This document shows positions 45,294 through 56,237 of a stretch of DNA of 64,000 bases, one piece after another (position 1 is the first letter of the stretch; each line of letters opens with the position of its first letter). The position numbers and the translations under genes are program-made. Under the pieces are notes generated by a model, which was given only the letters and a program-made list of their open reading frames with translations, searched no databases and had not been told where the DNA came from. Source of the stretch: Mactromeris polynyma (lineage: Eukaryota; Mollusca; Bivalvia; Venerida; Mactridae); NCBI GenBank assembly GCA_032209605.1, contig JASFXZ010000052.1, forward strand, positions 248,001-312,000, written 5' to 3'.

Positions 45294-45567
45294 TTAAAGT
45301 TTATATAAGGAATATCTATATATGTAAACGATGATAATTTACAGGGCCGTAAATTGCCTCCCCTTCCAGGGGAGGCACCCCGCCGAGCGGAGCGAGACGA
45401 AAATTTTTTTGGACCCTTTTTAGACAAAAAATGATTTTTTTTTCAGCCCGCAATAGGAGGCAACTGCCTACATGCCTCCATGTAATTTACGGCCCTGATA
45501 ATTATAAGATATAGTATAATAACTTATTCATTATGCTTATATAGGCAGTTGGATCAGTAAGTTAAAA
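45294..45567. repeat. Tandem duplication, copy 2 (filled site)
   Basis: The same unit as copy 1, with about two base changes outside the insertion boundary, interrupted at GATGATAATT by the element at 45342-45497. Confidence 0.92.
45342..45497. mobile_element. hAT-like MITE, 156 bp, with TIR CAGGGCCGTAAATT
   Basis: Both ends are CAGGGCCGTAAATT in inverted orientation (14 bp, perfect). Flanks are ATAATTTA on the left and ATAATTAT on the right. The undamaged paralogue next door has ATAATTAT once, so this is an 8-bp target duplication with two changed bases. The CAGGG start and 8-bp duplication are hAT characters. Inside, GGAGGCA words are inverted-repeated. No coding. Confidence 0.88.
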
Positions 45568-46479
45568 GAAAAAGTGGTTGTCACACGCAAATTCTCGTTG
45601 TATTTTTTCAATTAACACATATGATATTGAGGAATAATTCTAAGGGCTTATCAGTTTTGCCTGTCAAAATGTCTGACTATTCAGAACAAGGGATGTAAGT
45701 ATTGTAGATGTAGGAACGATTAATTTCAATTTATGATAATCGATACCATGTATCTCTATTATTAGATCCATCATGGCAAAACCATGGTTAAATACGAGGT
45801 TAGATTTTAGATTTGGGTTCGTTCCGCCCAATATTTACTGTTTTAAGAAACTGAAACAACGCAACACAAAGAACAAAATAAATGTCAAGATTTAATGTTT
45901 TTTCCACCTTTTTAATATGGTGAATGGTTACATGAAACATTGTTACCGGGTAAATGGGCCAATGTCGTTACGTTAAATAACACCATCGTTGGAGATTTTT
46001 GACATTTTCAGATTTGTGTTTCTTCGATCAGACTGCCCCAAACCTACCAGTCTGCGGACGCTAAACATAGATCCATATTAGTATGGCATAATTTGAAAGG
46101 TCGAACTACTTGTATTTACAGTCACAAAACGTACAAAGAAACCGCTATATAGCGCAGTTATTTTTATGCGATTATGCATTTTTTTCCATTTTGCAAGAAA
46201 TAAACACGTTATGTAAATGCCTTGAAGAAATGTCTGAACGCTATTTAACGTCTATCATTTTCCTTTGACTAAATTCGAGGGTATTTTAGGGTTGACGCGA
46301 ACCTTTTGCCACTTTGACTTTGTTGAATAAATGTACAATATTTAATATTTAATTAGATGTGTAAATTATACATTCTTAATACATGGTTTTGTATATTTAT
46401 ATATGTTTGGATGTTTCTGTATATTCTGATGCTATTAAGAAATCGGATACTAATACAGATTATGCCGTGAAGGATACAG

Positions 46480-47970
46480 TGAAGAAAGCGTATCTCTAGA
46501 TGGATGGAAGAATTAGAAGGAAAGCTGTGCTTGCTGAAAATGCGAATGATGAAGATTCTTCTGACAATGACAGTAATGAAGATGATGATGAGGAGGATAA
46601 TGGTGCTAATGACAAGGATATCAGACATTTTGCGAAGAAATTGCAAAATGCAAGAAATGAAAAAGTTGAGACTGGACTGAATAGAATTTGCAGAAACAGA
46701 TGATAAATTAGAGGATAGCAAACAAGGTATGGATATGTATGATGATGATAATGACGATGATGAAGACAGTGATGATAGCGATTAGGATGATGATGATGAG
46801 AGTGATAGTGACTCCAAAAAAGTCTGTGATAAAATATAATCTAATTATAGTGACAATAAAAAAGATAAACTAGGTGGAAAATTGACAGTCGCTGCTATTG
46901 AGGATTCATTATCAAGGACATTTAATGCATCAGTGTCTAAAAGAAAGCCATTTTATATTATAAAGAAGATAAAAGTCAGGCAAACCCGTCTATAATGTCC
47001 AGTGATGAAGACGAATGTGATACAAAAGATTCAAGTGAAGAGGAAGATAGTTCTGATGAGGATATGGATGTTGATAATACAAAATTAGATAAAGAGCTTA
47101 TAGCTTACACTGTAGAGTCAGAAGAAATTAAAAAGGGAAAACTCTATCAGAGAAACTCATGAATTTGTCTCAGAAATACTATTTCTCTTTGAATGCAAAA
47201 GAGAAATCAGATAATGTTGAAAGTGAAGAGGAAATGTTAGAGATAAGAGTGACGATAACCAACTAGAGGTTTCTGCAGTGGAAATGAGCAAAGAAAATGA
47301 TGACGGATCAATGAACTGGAGACAGGATTCAGCTACAGAAAACTCATCTATGGGAACGATGATGAGATTGAAGAAACTAAAGTTGATGATAATGATGAAG
47401 AAGATGAGATTGGTAATATATTCCGAGTCCTTAAGGAGAAAAGTGAAGCTAGCTCAAAGAACAGAGCGGCAATCAACAGTACATATTGTAAAAATGTCAG
47501 ACCCATACCCTCACTGCGATTGATGTAGAAAGTATTAGAGAACTGATAGCTGATTGTTTTGTTACTGGAAAATGGGATGAAAGTCATTAGCTGCAGCTTT
47601 ACTACAGAAAGATGATGAGCTATATGAGACTTTGAAGATTTAGAGACTGGTGAGAGACATGCTGGTAAATTGAATCCACATGATGGTGAGATGGAAGGTG
47701 ATGATGATGGTGATGATGATGATGAATATAATGAAAAACAACCTGAATAAATAATGAACAAGAAATCGGAAATTGGAACAGCAGGCCAAGATTAATCGTT
47801 CTTTGTTTGAAGATATGGATGACGAGACGAGAGTTCAGTGTGAAGGGTTTAGACCAGGAATGTATGTACGAGTAGAGATACAAGGTGCACCATGTGAATT
47901 TGTTACAAATTTCGATGCCTCATATTCTGTGATACTCAGAGGAATATTGTTACAAGAATTGGTCTAAACT
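46480..47970 (+). pseudogene. BMS1: Broken intronless copy of BMS1 (ribosome biogenesis GTPase), middle part
   Basis: The functional protein is a nucleolar GTPase for 40S subunit assembly. Here only a mid-region copy exists without introns. It starts near RIRRKAVLAENANDEDSSD, continues through long Asp/Glu-rich runs, then SIRELIADCFVTGKWDE (about 47533-47580) and finally DDETRVQCEGFRPGMYVRVE (47818 on) with IQGAPCEFVTNFDASYSVIL. These last words match the conserved BMS1 segment before its C-terminal domain. Many stops and frame changes break it. Homology ends at about 47950, so both the GTPase N-terminus and the C-terminus are missing. No poly(A) tail is visible. Most likely an old truncated retrocopy. 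Confidence 0.85.
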
Positions 47971-48791
47971 CAGTATTTACCATCTTTGTCTTAATAACTA
48001 TATAAGGTCTGAATTGAAAGTCTTCAGCATTTGCAATACATGTATGTTCATATACACCATATTGTGTTGAAAGGTATAGCTATACTAGGCCAATTTCGAA
48101 AAGTTAGATGTGTTTCAATATACCGAACATGGCTGTCAGACGGTTGCGTTAGAGGTGTTATTGCATTCAAAACTCTCGTTAAAACATTGTACACATGTTG
48201 TAAAGCTGAATGTGAAAAGAAAATTTCATAATGCAGCGGAATCCATAAAAAGGTTTTCATTAAAGATCTTGTTTCTGTGAGGTGAGATTCTCCGCCGATC
48301 CCTTCCTTCGACGCCTTTCGAGAGAGGTGGGGACGGCCCGCCCAGTCCAACTGCAGTTTTATGTCATACAGAGACACTACATGTATATACACTTGTTTAT
48401 CGGTCTTCATGTTTTAAGATTAATTTCCGTTTATGGTTATGTCGAATGTATAATACATTGTTTAGAACACTTGTACCTTTTACGCCTTGATAAATTGTTT
48501 ACAAGACACACATGGAAGTTAAACATACACTTGACATAAGTAGAGATCCACTTTCAGTTTTCATTGTTTGTTTTAATGTACTATTAAGCTTTTATTATAC
48601 GCAATGAAATACAATATATTTGTATGCATGAATTTTTTTACATGAATAGTAACATTTACATAAACAATAATTCCAAAGTAAAATATATTATACATCACAA
48701 AGGTACACCGAAATCAACAGTTCTTGGGGAACATTACTTCCTCAAATGCAGCATCACAGCGAATAGTAAAAATACACCATTCGACAGAACT
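47971..48791. other. Stretch between the BMS1 pseudogene and the receptor stop codon
   Basis: Short frames on both strands, none with family features. The receptor gene's 3' UTR should occupy the right part (minus strand). Confidence 0.4.
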
Positions 48792-51700
48792 TCATTTACT
48801 GACGCTCCACTCCTTTTCCTCCAATGTATAAAAAATGGGTCCAATTTTGACATCATTGACTGCATATGGTTGAGCATTACACGTTGATTCGTCATGACCA
48901 TTGGTACACGTTGATTCTTCATGACTATTCATCTTGGCGAGCACAAAGTATATATCCTCACTTGCGTAGTCACGTGATCCGTAAGCTGCGTTGACTATGG
49001 TGCGTGGAACCTGAACTACTCTATTACTTCCTGGTTCAAGCTTGAAGTACACGTTGTCCTCTTGTAACATGTCAATTGCTAACGGTTTGACCGGAAGTCG
49101 CTTGTTCGATCCAGGCTCAAGAATATGATATATCGGACCGGAAGTACGGTCGTTATCCACATCGTTCGTATCACGTTGGACCGACACTGGTTCGTAGTTT
49201 GCATGTGACTGAGCCTTACGTGCTGATTCAAGAGATGAGTATTTTTGCTGTGGCCCATTGATCGTACAGTGTGTATAACCGTCGCGCCTGGAAAAGCTTA
49301 CTGTATCAAGACCTCCTTGTTGTCTTGAAAAGGTCTGCGTGTTGTTCTGAAATGGAAGAAGCGGCAGGAGTTAAACTTGCCTGTTACAAATTGCTTGTTG
49401 GTGTTGTTCAGTTGTTGTGCCTTTTTCGGCTATTTGCAAATCAGTGTTGTATAAACCAATCAAATCCTACGTTTACAACCAAGGCATTTTTTTCAACCGA
49501 ACAACGTTTGTAACCCTGACGCGGATTGGTTAACATTTCGATAAAGGGTACGTTGCATTACCGAAATCTACTAAATTTCGGTGAATTTACGGAAATCCAT
49601 TTTGGATCTAGAGGGACTTGCAATCGTAATATCTCGGCATTTTTTTATGTTGCACAACAAATCTTAACCTTCAAATTGCGCCGACAATCTTTTTTTCAAG
49701 ATATTTCTTGTTTACCTTTGTTTTTGTTTGTTTGCATGCACATTTTTTCACGTCGCCTAGTGCTTTGGGAATGGTTGTGCAATTACTATGTTACATTTCC
49801 TGTGTGGCATTTTATTTATTCAGATTGTTCATTAGCGGTGTTTTTCCCCCAGAAGAATTTTTCGGACATATCTCTTTTTGACAATCTTGATACAAGTAGA
49901 AGTACATTGTATGTATTTGAAATTCTTCAGCATTCTACTCCTCTCGAGCTAAATTTAACGATGTTTACGTAAAAAGTTTCAGCACTTTGTTTGTCATATA
50001 TTAGAGGTTTATGACTACCATTTTAACAACAGCCGAACTTTGCTTATGCAGAAGGGTGTTGGTATGGACAGGCTGCGCTGTGTATATAGTAAGTTGGTAT
50101 GGACAGGCTGTGCTGTGTATATAGTAAGTTGGTATGGACAGGCTGTGCTGTGTATATAGTAAGTTGGTATGGACAGGCTGTGCTGTGTATATAGTAAGTT
50201 GGTATGGACAGGCTGTGCTGTGTATATAGTAAGTTGGTATGGACAGGCTGTGCTGTGTATATAGTAAGTTGGTATGGACAGGCTGCGCTGTGTATATAGT
50301 AAGTTGGTATGGACAGGCTGTGCTGTGTATATAGTAAGTTGGTATGGACAGGCTGTGCTGTGTATATAGTAAGTTGGTATGGACAGGCTGCGCTGTGTAT
50401 ATAGTAAGTTGGTATGGACAGGCTGCGCTGTGTATATAGTAAGTTGGTATGGACAGGCTGCGCTGTGTATATAGTAAGTTGGTATGGACAGGCTGTGCTG
50501 TGTATATAGTAAGTTGGTATGGACAGGCTGCGCTGTGTATATAGTAAGTTGGTATGGACAGGCTGCGCTGTGTATATAGTAAGTTGGTATGGACAGGCTG
50601 TGCTGTGTATATAGTAAGTTGGTATGGACAGGCTGCGCTGTGTATATAGTAAGTTGGTATGGACAGGCTGCGCTGTGTATATAGTAAGTTGGTATGGACA
50701 GGCTGCGCTGTGTATATAGTAAGTTGGTATGGACAGGCTGTGCTGTGTATATGGTAAGTTGGTATGGACAGGCTGCGCTGTGTATATAGTAAGTTGGTAT
50801 GGACAGGCTGCGCTGTGTATATAGTAAGTTGGTATGGACAGGCTGCGCTGTGTATATAGTAAGTTGGTATGGACAGGCTGTGCTGTGTATATAGTAAGTT
50901 GGTATGGACAGGCTGTGCTGTGTATATAGTAAGTTGGTATGGACAGGCTGCGCTGTGTATATAGTAAGTTGGTATGGACAGGCTGCGCTGTGTATATAGT
51001 AAGTTGGTATGGACAGGCTGTGCTGTGTATATAGTAAGGGATACTAGTGCTAAAACAACGAGCTCAGTTAATATTAATGGTGCAATTGTTATTAAACAAA
51101 ATAAATAACCTAACCTCGTTGATCTCGCAGTATTGATAGTTTACTCCAGCTGGTTGACTACTCTTTAAATGATCTTCAACGATCAACACGTCTCCAGGCT
51201 CCGTAGTTGGGCGCACACATCTCGCCAATTTTCTAATAAAATGAAAAAAAATAAAAAAATATGTGAAAGCAAGTACAGAAAAACAACCCTCCAAACCTTG
51301 TCTTCTTATTGAGGTTTCCGAATAGAACTTTATTAGCAACACTTTTTTATAAAACATGTACGTCGCCTCGTATTTCATCTCGCCATATTTCCCATATAGA
51401 AGATTTTATTTCAAGTGCGAATTAAATAGTCTATACAATTTATGTGGTTTTCGAATACACATAATTACACGAATCTTAAAAAATTATTATGTAAATTAGT
51501 TCCTCGTTTGTATTTAAACTTCAGAAACACTTTTCACTATTTAACCGGATATAGATGTCTTTGTCGGTTGAGGTAAATGATTCGGCCAAGTGCAATATGT
51601 GTTCGCTTCTGATTGACGTTCTTGATGTTGATGCTCTTCCTATGAGCAAATGCTTGATAATTGTGTATGTTTTCACCCCTGGGGTGGTATTCAAGAAACA

Positions 51701-54457
51701 TCTTAAGGTTAAGATTTTCGTTAAAAGTAGTATTTTCCTTAATACCCTCAAGATTTTCCTTACGTGTTTAGAAAATACTTCAGTGGTATTCACTAAATGT
51801 CTTATCTTAAGATTTTCGTTGTACATGTACATGTATATGGCATTTTTTCCTTAAACGATAAGGTATCATCCATTTTCCTTAGATGAAATTGATTTCCTTA
51901 AAGTTAAGACTATCCGTTGCTAAGGTAATCCTTAAATGGCATTGATGACAATTTAAGGTTAAGGCTTTCCTTATCTTTAACCACCGAAAAGAAAATAAGG
52001 ATAAGGACAATCTAAAGTTAAACCTTAATATGTTTCGTGAATACGACCCCTGATGTAAGTTTGATCACACGATTATTTCCGCATGAAACAAATTTTTTAT
52101 TAATTCGTGGATTCTGGAGTGAACAGCAATCGTAATATTTATGTTGCACAACAAATCTTAACCTACAGATTACGCCGGCCATCTTTATTCAAGATATTTC
52201 TTGTTTTCAGTTACATGCGACAGTCAGTTGTCCTAACCGGTGTTCCTGGGCTACCAACCAGTACTAACCTATTCTCTGGCAAGCAAATGCATAACTTCGT
52301 CACCACCTGGATCAGAGGTGGGGAACACGTGACTTTGAATGTATTAACGGTATATTCAAACACATGTGTCAAAATTGATATACGCTATACTCGGATTATG
52401 AACCTACGACGTGCTTTATCGATAAAGCTAGCAAGCGGACATGAAGATTAATTAAGTAACCATTGGCTGAGCTCCGGGTCACGTGGTTGTATGATGCTTA
52501 CCTGTAAAACTGCGGTGATTTTATAAGTACAGCTGCAGCTACGACCATTCCTGTTATAAACCCGAAGATGAGCACACCTGTCGATATGCCTGCAACTTGT
52601 CCTTCTGATATGCCTGCAACTTGTCCTTCTGATATGCCTGCAACTTGTCCTTCTGATATGCCTGCAACTTGTCCTTCTGTGTATGTTGTATTACCCCCAT
52701 CCATATTGCTCTGTAACAATACAGAAAATGAATGCCGAACACTGTCTAACAAGGTCTAATGATAACCATAAGTCTTACAGTGTTAATGATAACCCTTTCG
52801 GCCTATTGTTGCCAGCTGTCTTGATTGTTCTGTGATGTATTCCATCCATTAAATTTTAAATCCCCCCCGTTTGTCCTTATTAATTCACCTTAGTTGTCCG
52901 TTGTACCTCCTTAAATGCCTGATGTTTTATGGATTGTTGTTTTCCGGGAGGTGTGTGGGGAGGCATTGTCTTATGAGGCGTTTCCTGCAGCAACTTATTC
53001 TCTCTTTTAAGTTTGAGATTAAGATTAGATTAGACATCAATAAATACAGTCCCCAACTTGATGCATGTACAGCACGGGGTTGTGTGTACAGCACGGCCAC
53101 TATTTACCCTCTCTGTTGACGGCGATTAAGTATACAGTAAAACGTCACTTAAAGAACACTCAATATTAAGACCACCTCAAAATTATGAACACAATTTTCA
53201 AGTCCATTTTCAGTGTTTTGCTCTTATTCGACCTCGATATTAACCCCGCCTCAATAAGGAGACCAGTTTTCATGGGTTCCATGGTGGTCTTGTTATTGAG
53301 GTTTTACTTTATGGACTTGAATATTGTGTTCTTAATTTTGCGGTGGTTTTAATACTGAGGTGGTCTTTTATTGAGGTTTTACTGTAATCGATGTCCCAGA
53401 ATGGCACCTAAAAGCAAGAACATCTGCTCTAGCAATATGAATGGAATACGGCATGCATGGTTCATTGATTGCTGGAATATAGAAAGAAAAAGAAATAAAC
53501 TGTGATAATGTATTCAATACATGTATATTATGGGCAGCTAAAAGATCATGGAAACCCGCCTTATATTTATTTTCGGCGTAGCTGTATAATATTGTATAAT
53601 TATGAAGCGCATTGATTTAATATGCAACACATTAGACTATTTGATAGGTCCATATTTTAAGCGGAGAGGCACCAAACGGGGTGTCTCGAGGAGATAATTC
53701 ACTTTCCCGTAGCGTACCCCTCTGGCCGAAATTCACACTGGTATTCGTGAGTCAACGAAACAGTGAAAGTGCTCAAAGGACGTTCAGAATACTCATGTAC
53801 AACACAACCTCATTTAAAGACCACCTCAATATTAAGACCACCTAAATATAAAGAACACAATTTTCCATTTTCACTGTTTGTTTTGCTCTTATTCAACCTC
53901 ATTATTAAGACCATCCCAATATTAAGACCTGTTTTAAGGGTTCCAATGGTGGTTTTATTATCGAGGTGTTTCTGTGCATTCATTAAGATTATTCAGGGAT
54001 GTGGGCGGCACCTCCATGGCCGTGGGATTGGTGTCTTTATTTCGAACTAGCTGATCATGGTTCGAGCCTCGTCAGGGGACACCATTGAAAAAGGCCACCA
54101 GCTTGCTTGCGGGAGGTTGATGGTTCAATCGAGTTCCCGTCATGTTGTATAGGTACTCATGGACTTCTTACCACAGAAAAACTAGTGAGTCGCCGAATTA
54201 CTTTAATTTTGTCCGTAGGTAACCAACAAAACAAACAAATACTAAGGTTGAAAACGTAGGCGATTAAAAGTGGCTTGCATAGTTTACGATTTGGTAGAAT
54301 AATGTTTTATTCTCTGTAATTACGTTTTTACACATTTAGCAAAATAATAAATATCTGAACACTTACTGTTCGTGGAATATATCCGTAATAATATGGTGAG
54401 ATTACAAAACGAACAGGGCCCGCATACACTAATATGCTTCGGGTTTTAATCGCGCAG
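48792..54457 (-). CDS. Single-pass membrane protein with tyrosine-motif tail (C-terminal 4 exons, 5' end not found)
   Basis: Exons in transcript order: 54367-54457, 52502-52710, 51115-51232 and 48792-49346. All phases fit, giving 323 C-terminal residues. The first exon (30 residues, CAIKTRSILVYAGPVRFVIS...) is the end of an ectodomain. The second holds four repeats of EGQVAGIS and then one hydrophobic helix (STGVLIFGFITGMVVAAAVL). After it come basic KSPQFYRKLARC and a cytoplasmic tail of about 230 residues. The tail carries YQYCEI, two related motifs IYHILEPGSNK and VYFKLEPGSNR, then IYFVL and FYTLEE, all Y-x-x-L-like signals suited to phosphotyrosine docking or sorting. No kinase or named domain is present. 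Upstream exons must lie to the right (54.5-59 kb or spliced from further) but I could not identify them. The receptor function is inference. Confidence 0.72.
50061..51038. repeat. 35-bp minisatellite, 28 copies
   Basis: The unit is GGTATGGACAGGCTG(C/T)GCTG plus TGTATATAGTAAGTT. Copies are otherwise almost identical: a single extra change (ATGG for ATAG) near 50753. Going left to right, position 16 reads C TTTTT C TT CCC T CC T CCC T CCC TT CC T. It lies in the last intron of the receptor gene, ending about 77 bp from the exon at 51115. Confidence 0.96.
51679..52052. mobile_element. TIR element with CAGGGGTCGTATTC-type ends
   Basis: The left end CTGGGGTGGTATTCAAGAAA is answered on the minus strand by CAGGGGTCGTATTCACGAAA at the right, and the match extends about 35 bp (CATCTTAAGGTTAA). 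The interior is full of TTCCTTAA/TTAAGGTT words. Intronic in the receptor gene. Confidence 0.75.
52225..52330 (+). repeat. Dispersed repeat family C
   Basis: GTTCCTGGGCTACCAACCAG, TACTAACCTATTCTC and GATCAGAGGTGGGGAACA parallel the copy at 34722-34812. Receptor gene intron. Confidence 0.65.
52583..52678 (-). repeat. 24-bp coding minisatellite, 4 exact copies
   Basis: Four exact copies of a 24-base unit whose plus-strand start is GATATGCCTGCAACTTG. On the minus strand each unit encodes EGQVAGIS next to the membrane helix. DNA-level identity shows recent amplification inside an exon. Confidence 0.95.
53133..53386. mobile_element. MITE family A, longer copy with duplicated right end
   Basis: TACAGTAAAACGTCACTTAA at the left. 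GAGGTTTTACTTTA near 53300 and again TTGAGGTTTTACTGTA at the end suggest two joined copies. Confidence 0.8.
53798..53976. mobile_element. MITE family A, diverged
   Basis: TACAACACAACCTCATTTAA to TTATTATCGAGGTGTTTCTG. Confidence 0.7.
54000..54215 (+). repeat. tRNA-derived SINE
   Basis: A-box-like TGGCCGTGGGATTGGTG and a good B box (GGTTCGAGCCT), then a body with GGTTGATGGTTCAATCGAG and AACTAGTGAGTCGCCG. Confidence 0.5.
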
Positions 54458-54752
54458 CTGAAACAGACAGAGCACACTATTGTCAATTGTTATGGACCGT
54501 TTGTTTAAAGATCAAATCATTATAGTCTAGTTTTTAGACCTAAATGTTGATGAAGTATGAATATAAGTCACAATAGATGATAGTGCTTGTGAGATCCTAC
54601 TTAATTTCCGGACGAAGGAAGTTAAATATACCGGACAAATGTACAAACAAACCCGTACACGTTTCAAAACAATTTGTATTTCTTGACATTCACTTGCTGA
54701 TTATTTAGCTATTTTTGATATAAGTTATACTTAACGGCATTAAAAACGCAAC

Positions 54753-55217
54753 TACAGTAAAACCTCAATAATAAGACCACCATTGGGACACTTGAAAACG
54801 AGTTCTTTATATCACGGACCTATAGGTCCGTGTTTATATTGAGGTGGTCTTGATATTGAGGTGGTCTTGATATTAAAGTGGTCTTAATATTGAGGTGGTC
54901 TTGATATTGAGGTGGTCTTGATATTGAGGTGGTCTTTATATTGAGGTGGTCTTGATATTGAAGTGGTCTTAATATTGAGGTGGTCTTGATATTGAGGTGG
55001 TCTTGATATTGAAGTGGTCTTAATATTGAGGTGGTCTTGATATTGAGGTGGTCTTGATATTGATGTGGTCTTGATATTGAGGTGGTATTGATATTGAGGT
55101 GGTCTTGATAGTGAGGTTGAATAAAGAGCAGGACAGTGAAAATGGACTCGAAAATTGTGTTCTTAATTTTGAGGTGGTTTCATTATTGAGGTAGTCTGTA
55201 CGTCGGGTTTCACTGTA
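54753..55217. mobile_element. MITE family A, internally expanded
   Basis: TACAGTAAAACCTCAATAAT at the left, GTCGGGTTTCACTGTA at the right, 465 bp. The expansion is a 17-bp array with core TTGATATTGAGGTGGTC (54833-55105, about 16 units), differing in sequence from the array at 25891. A perfect 20-bp palindrome sits at its left edge. Confidence 0.88.
54813..54832. repeat. Perfect 20-bp palindrome CACGGACCTA... (copy 5)
   Basis: CACGGACCTATAGGTCCGTG, embedded in a family A MITE exactly where the 17-bp array begins. Confidence 0.9.
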
Positions 55218-55482
55218 CATGTATTTGCATTAAAAGTCATTTTCACTGTTGCTTATGTTAAATTATTGTACAAAATTAAATGAAACTGAAGAATAATGAT
55301 TACTTTGAGGAAATTTTGTTTATGAAATAATGTATATTTTGTAATGTCACTTTTTAGTTGCGTTTTTATGGCGTTAAGTATACACTGTGACTTATGGTCT
55401 TCATATAGGCAGCATATTTTAGCATAAGTGATTGGTGTGGACGGACATGCGAGGCGATGCTAAGATGAATCTTGTGAGCTAA

Positions 55483-55690
55483 TGTACAAAGAAACCCCAA
55501 TAATACGCCCCTTATTTGCTCCGAAGAAAAATTGGGCTTTTTGTGAGATGGTCAGATTATTGAGATAGAATACGGAAGGAAAAATTAAAAAGTAGTCAAT
55601 GAAAGTACGAGTTTATTAATAATGTCACGGACCTAGCTTTATATATATAGGTCCTTGACAATGTGGTCTTAATTTCAAGGTTGAATAATT
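55483..55690. mobile_element. Degenerate MITE family A copy
   Basis: ACAAAGAAACCCCAATAATA, GATGGTCAGATTATTGAGAT and GTGGTCTTAATTTCAAGG. A palindrome of the CACGGACCTA type is embedded at 55623-55660. Confidence 0.55.
55623..55660. repeat. Palindrome TGTCACGGACCTA... (copy 6)
   Basis: TGTCACGGACCTA and TAGGTCCTTGACA, one mismatch, 12-base AT-rich loop. Confidence 0.75.
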
Positions 55691-55971
55691 ATACATGTAC
55701 TTGAAATTTTGCGAATAAACAAAAAAGCTTCGTCAATGTCAAATAAAAACCATCCTCTGGGCAAATTGGCTGGCGAAACTTCGTAATGCATATACTATTC
55801 ATATAAATGGACGATAACAAAAACGATGGAATTTACTTTGTAAAAGCTATCGCTCAGTCTAACCGAGATTTCATCCGTAACACCTCGGCAATTTCCGGCG
55901 CCTCCCCCTCCCTAAAATTCCCAAACCTTGTAGTCCCCTACATGCATGAGTGAGTATAAATACGAAGTTAT

Positions 55972-56237
55972 ACATATATCGCTCCCCGCTGCTAAGTTCA
56001 ACATATATCGGTCCACCGCTGCTACGTTATACATATATCGCTCCACCGCTGCTAAGTTATACATATATCGCTCCACCGCTGCTAAGTTATACATATATCG
56101 CTCCACCGCTGCCACGTTATACATATATCGCTCCATCGCTGCTAAGTTATACATATATCGCTCCACCGCTGCTAAGTTATACATATATCGCTCCCCGCTG
56201 CTAAGTTATACATATATCGCTCCACCGCTGCTAATGC
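55972..56237. repeat. 30-bp minisatellite, about 9 copies
   Basis: The unit contains ACATATATCGCTCCACCGCT, then GCTAAGTTAT. Because 30 is divisible by three the array stays open in frames on both strands, giving several false Tyr/Ile/Ala-rich frames. The flanks (CGCCTCCCCCTCCC at 55899, CTGGATCCGCCTCTGCG at 56348) look like the two ends of a mobile repeat that carries the array. Confidence 0.93.

Larger units (their letters stand above)
44575..46390. other. Upstream region of HACL1, intergenic
   Basis: No gene is supported. It includes the HACL1 promoter region, the 45181-45567 tandem duplication and the hAT-like insertion. An (AT)n run lies near 44920. Confidence 0.45.
54726..55382. mobile_element. 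TIR element hosting a MITE A insertion
   Basis: TATACTTAACGGCATTAAAA (left) is matched on the minus strand by TATACTTAACGCCATAAAAA (right), and both continue into ACGCAACT. The left arm is directly followed by the family A copy, which must have inserted at the TA after CAAC. Confidence 0.75.

Noticed and set aside
47348..47883. Ser- and His-rich minus-strand frames
   Set aside because: They are the antisense of the Asp/Glu-rich repeats in the BMS1 pseudogene.
50061..51038. Regular 35-bp repeats that could be mistaken for a CRISPR array
   Set aside because: There are no unique spacers: the units abut directly and are nearly identical. It lies in an animal intron.
52568..52759. Plus-strand frame with repeated MPATCPSD
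   Set aside because: Antisense of the EGQVAGIS repeats. The minus-strand reading has splice sites, correct phases and a membrane helix.
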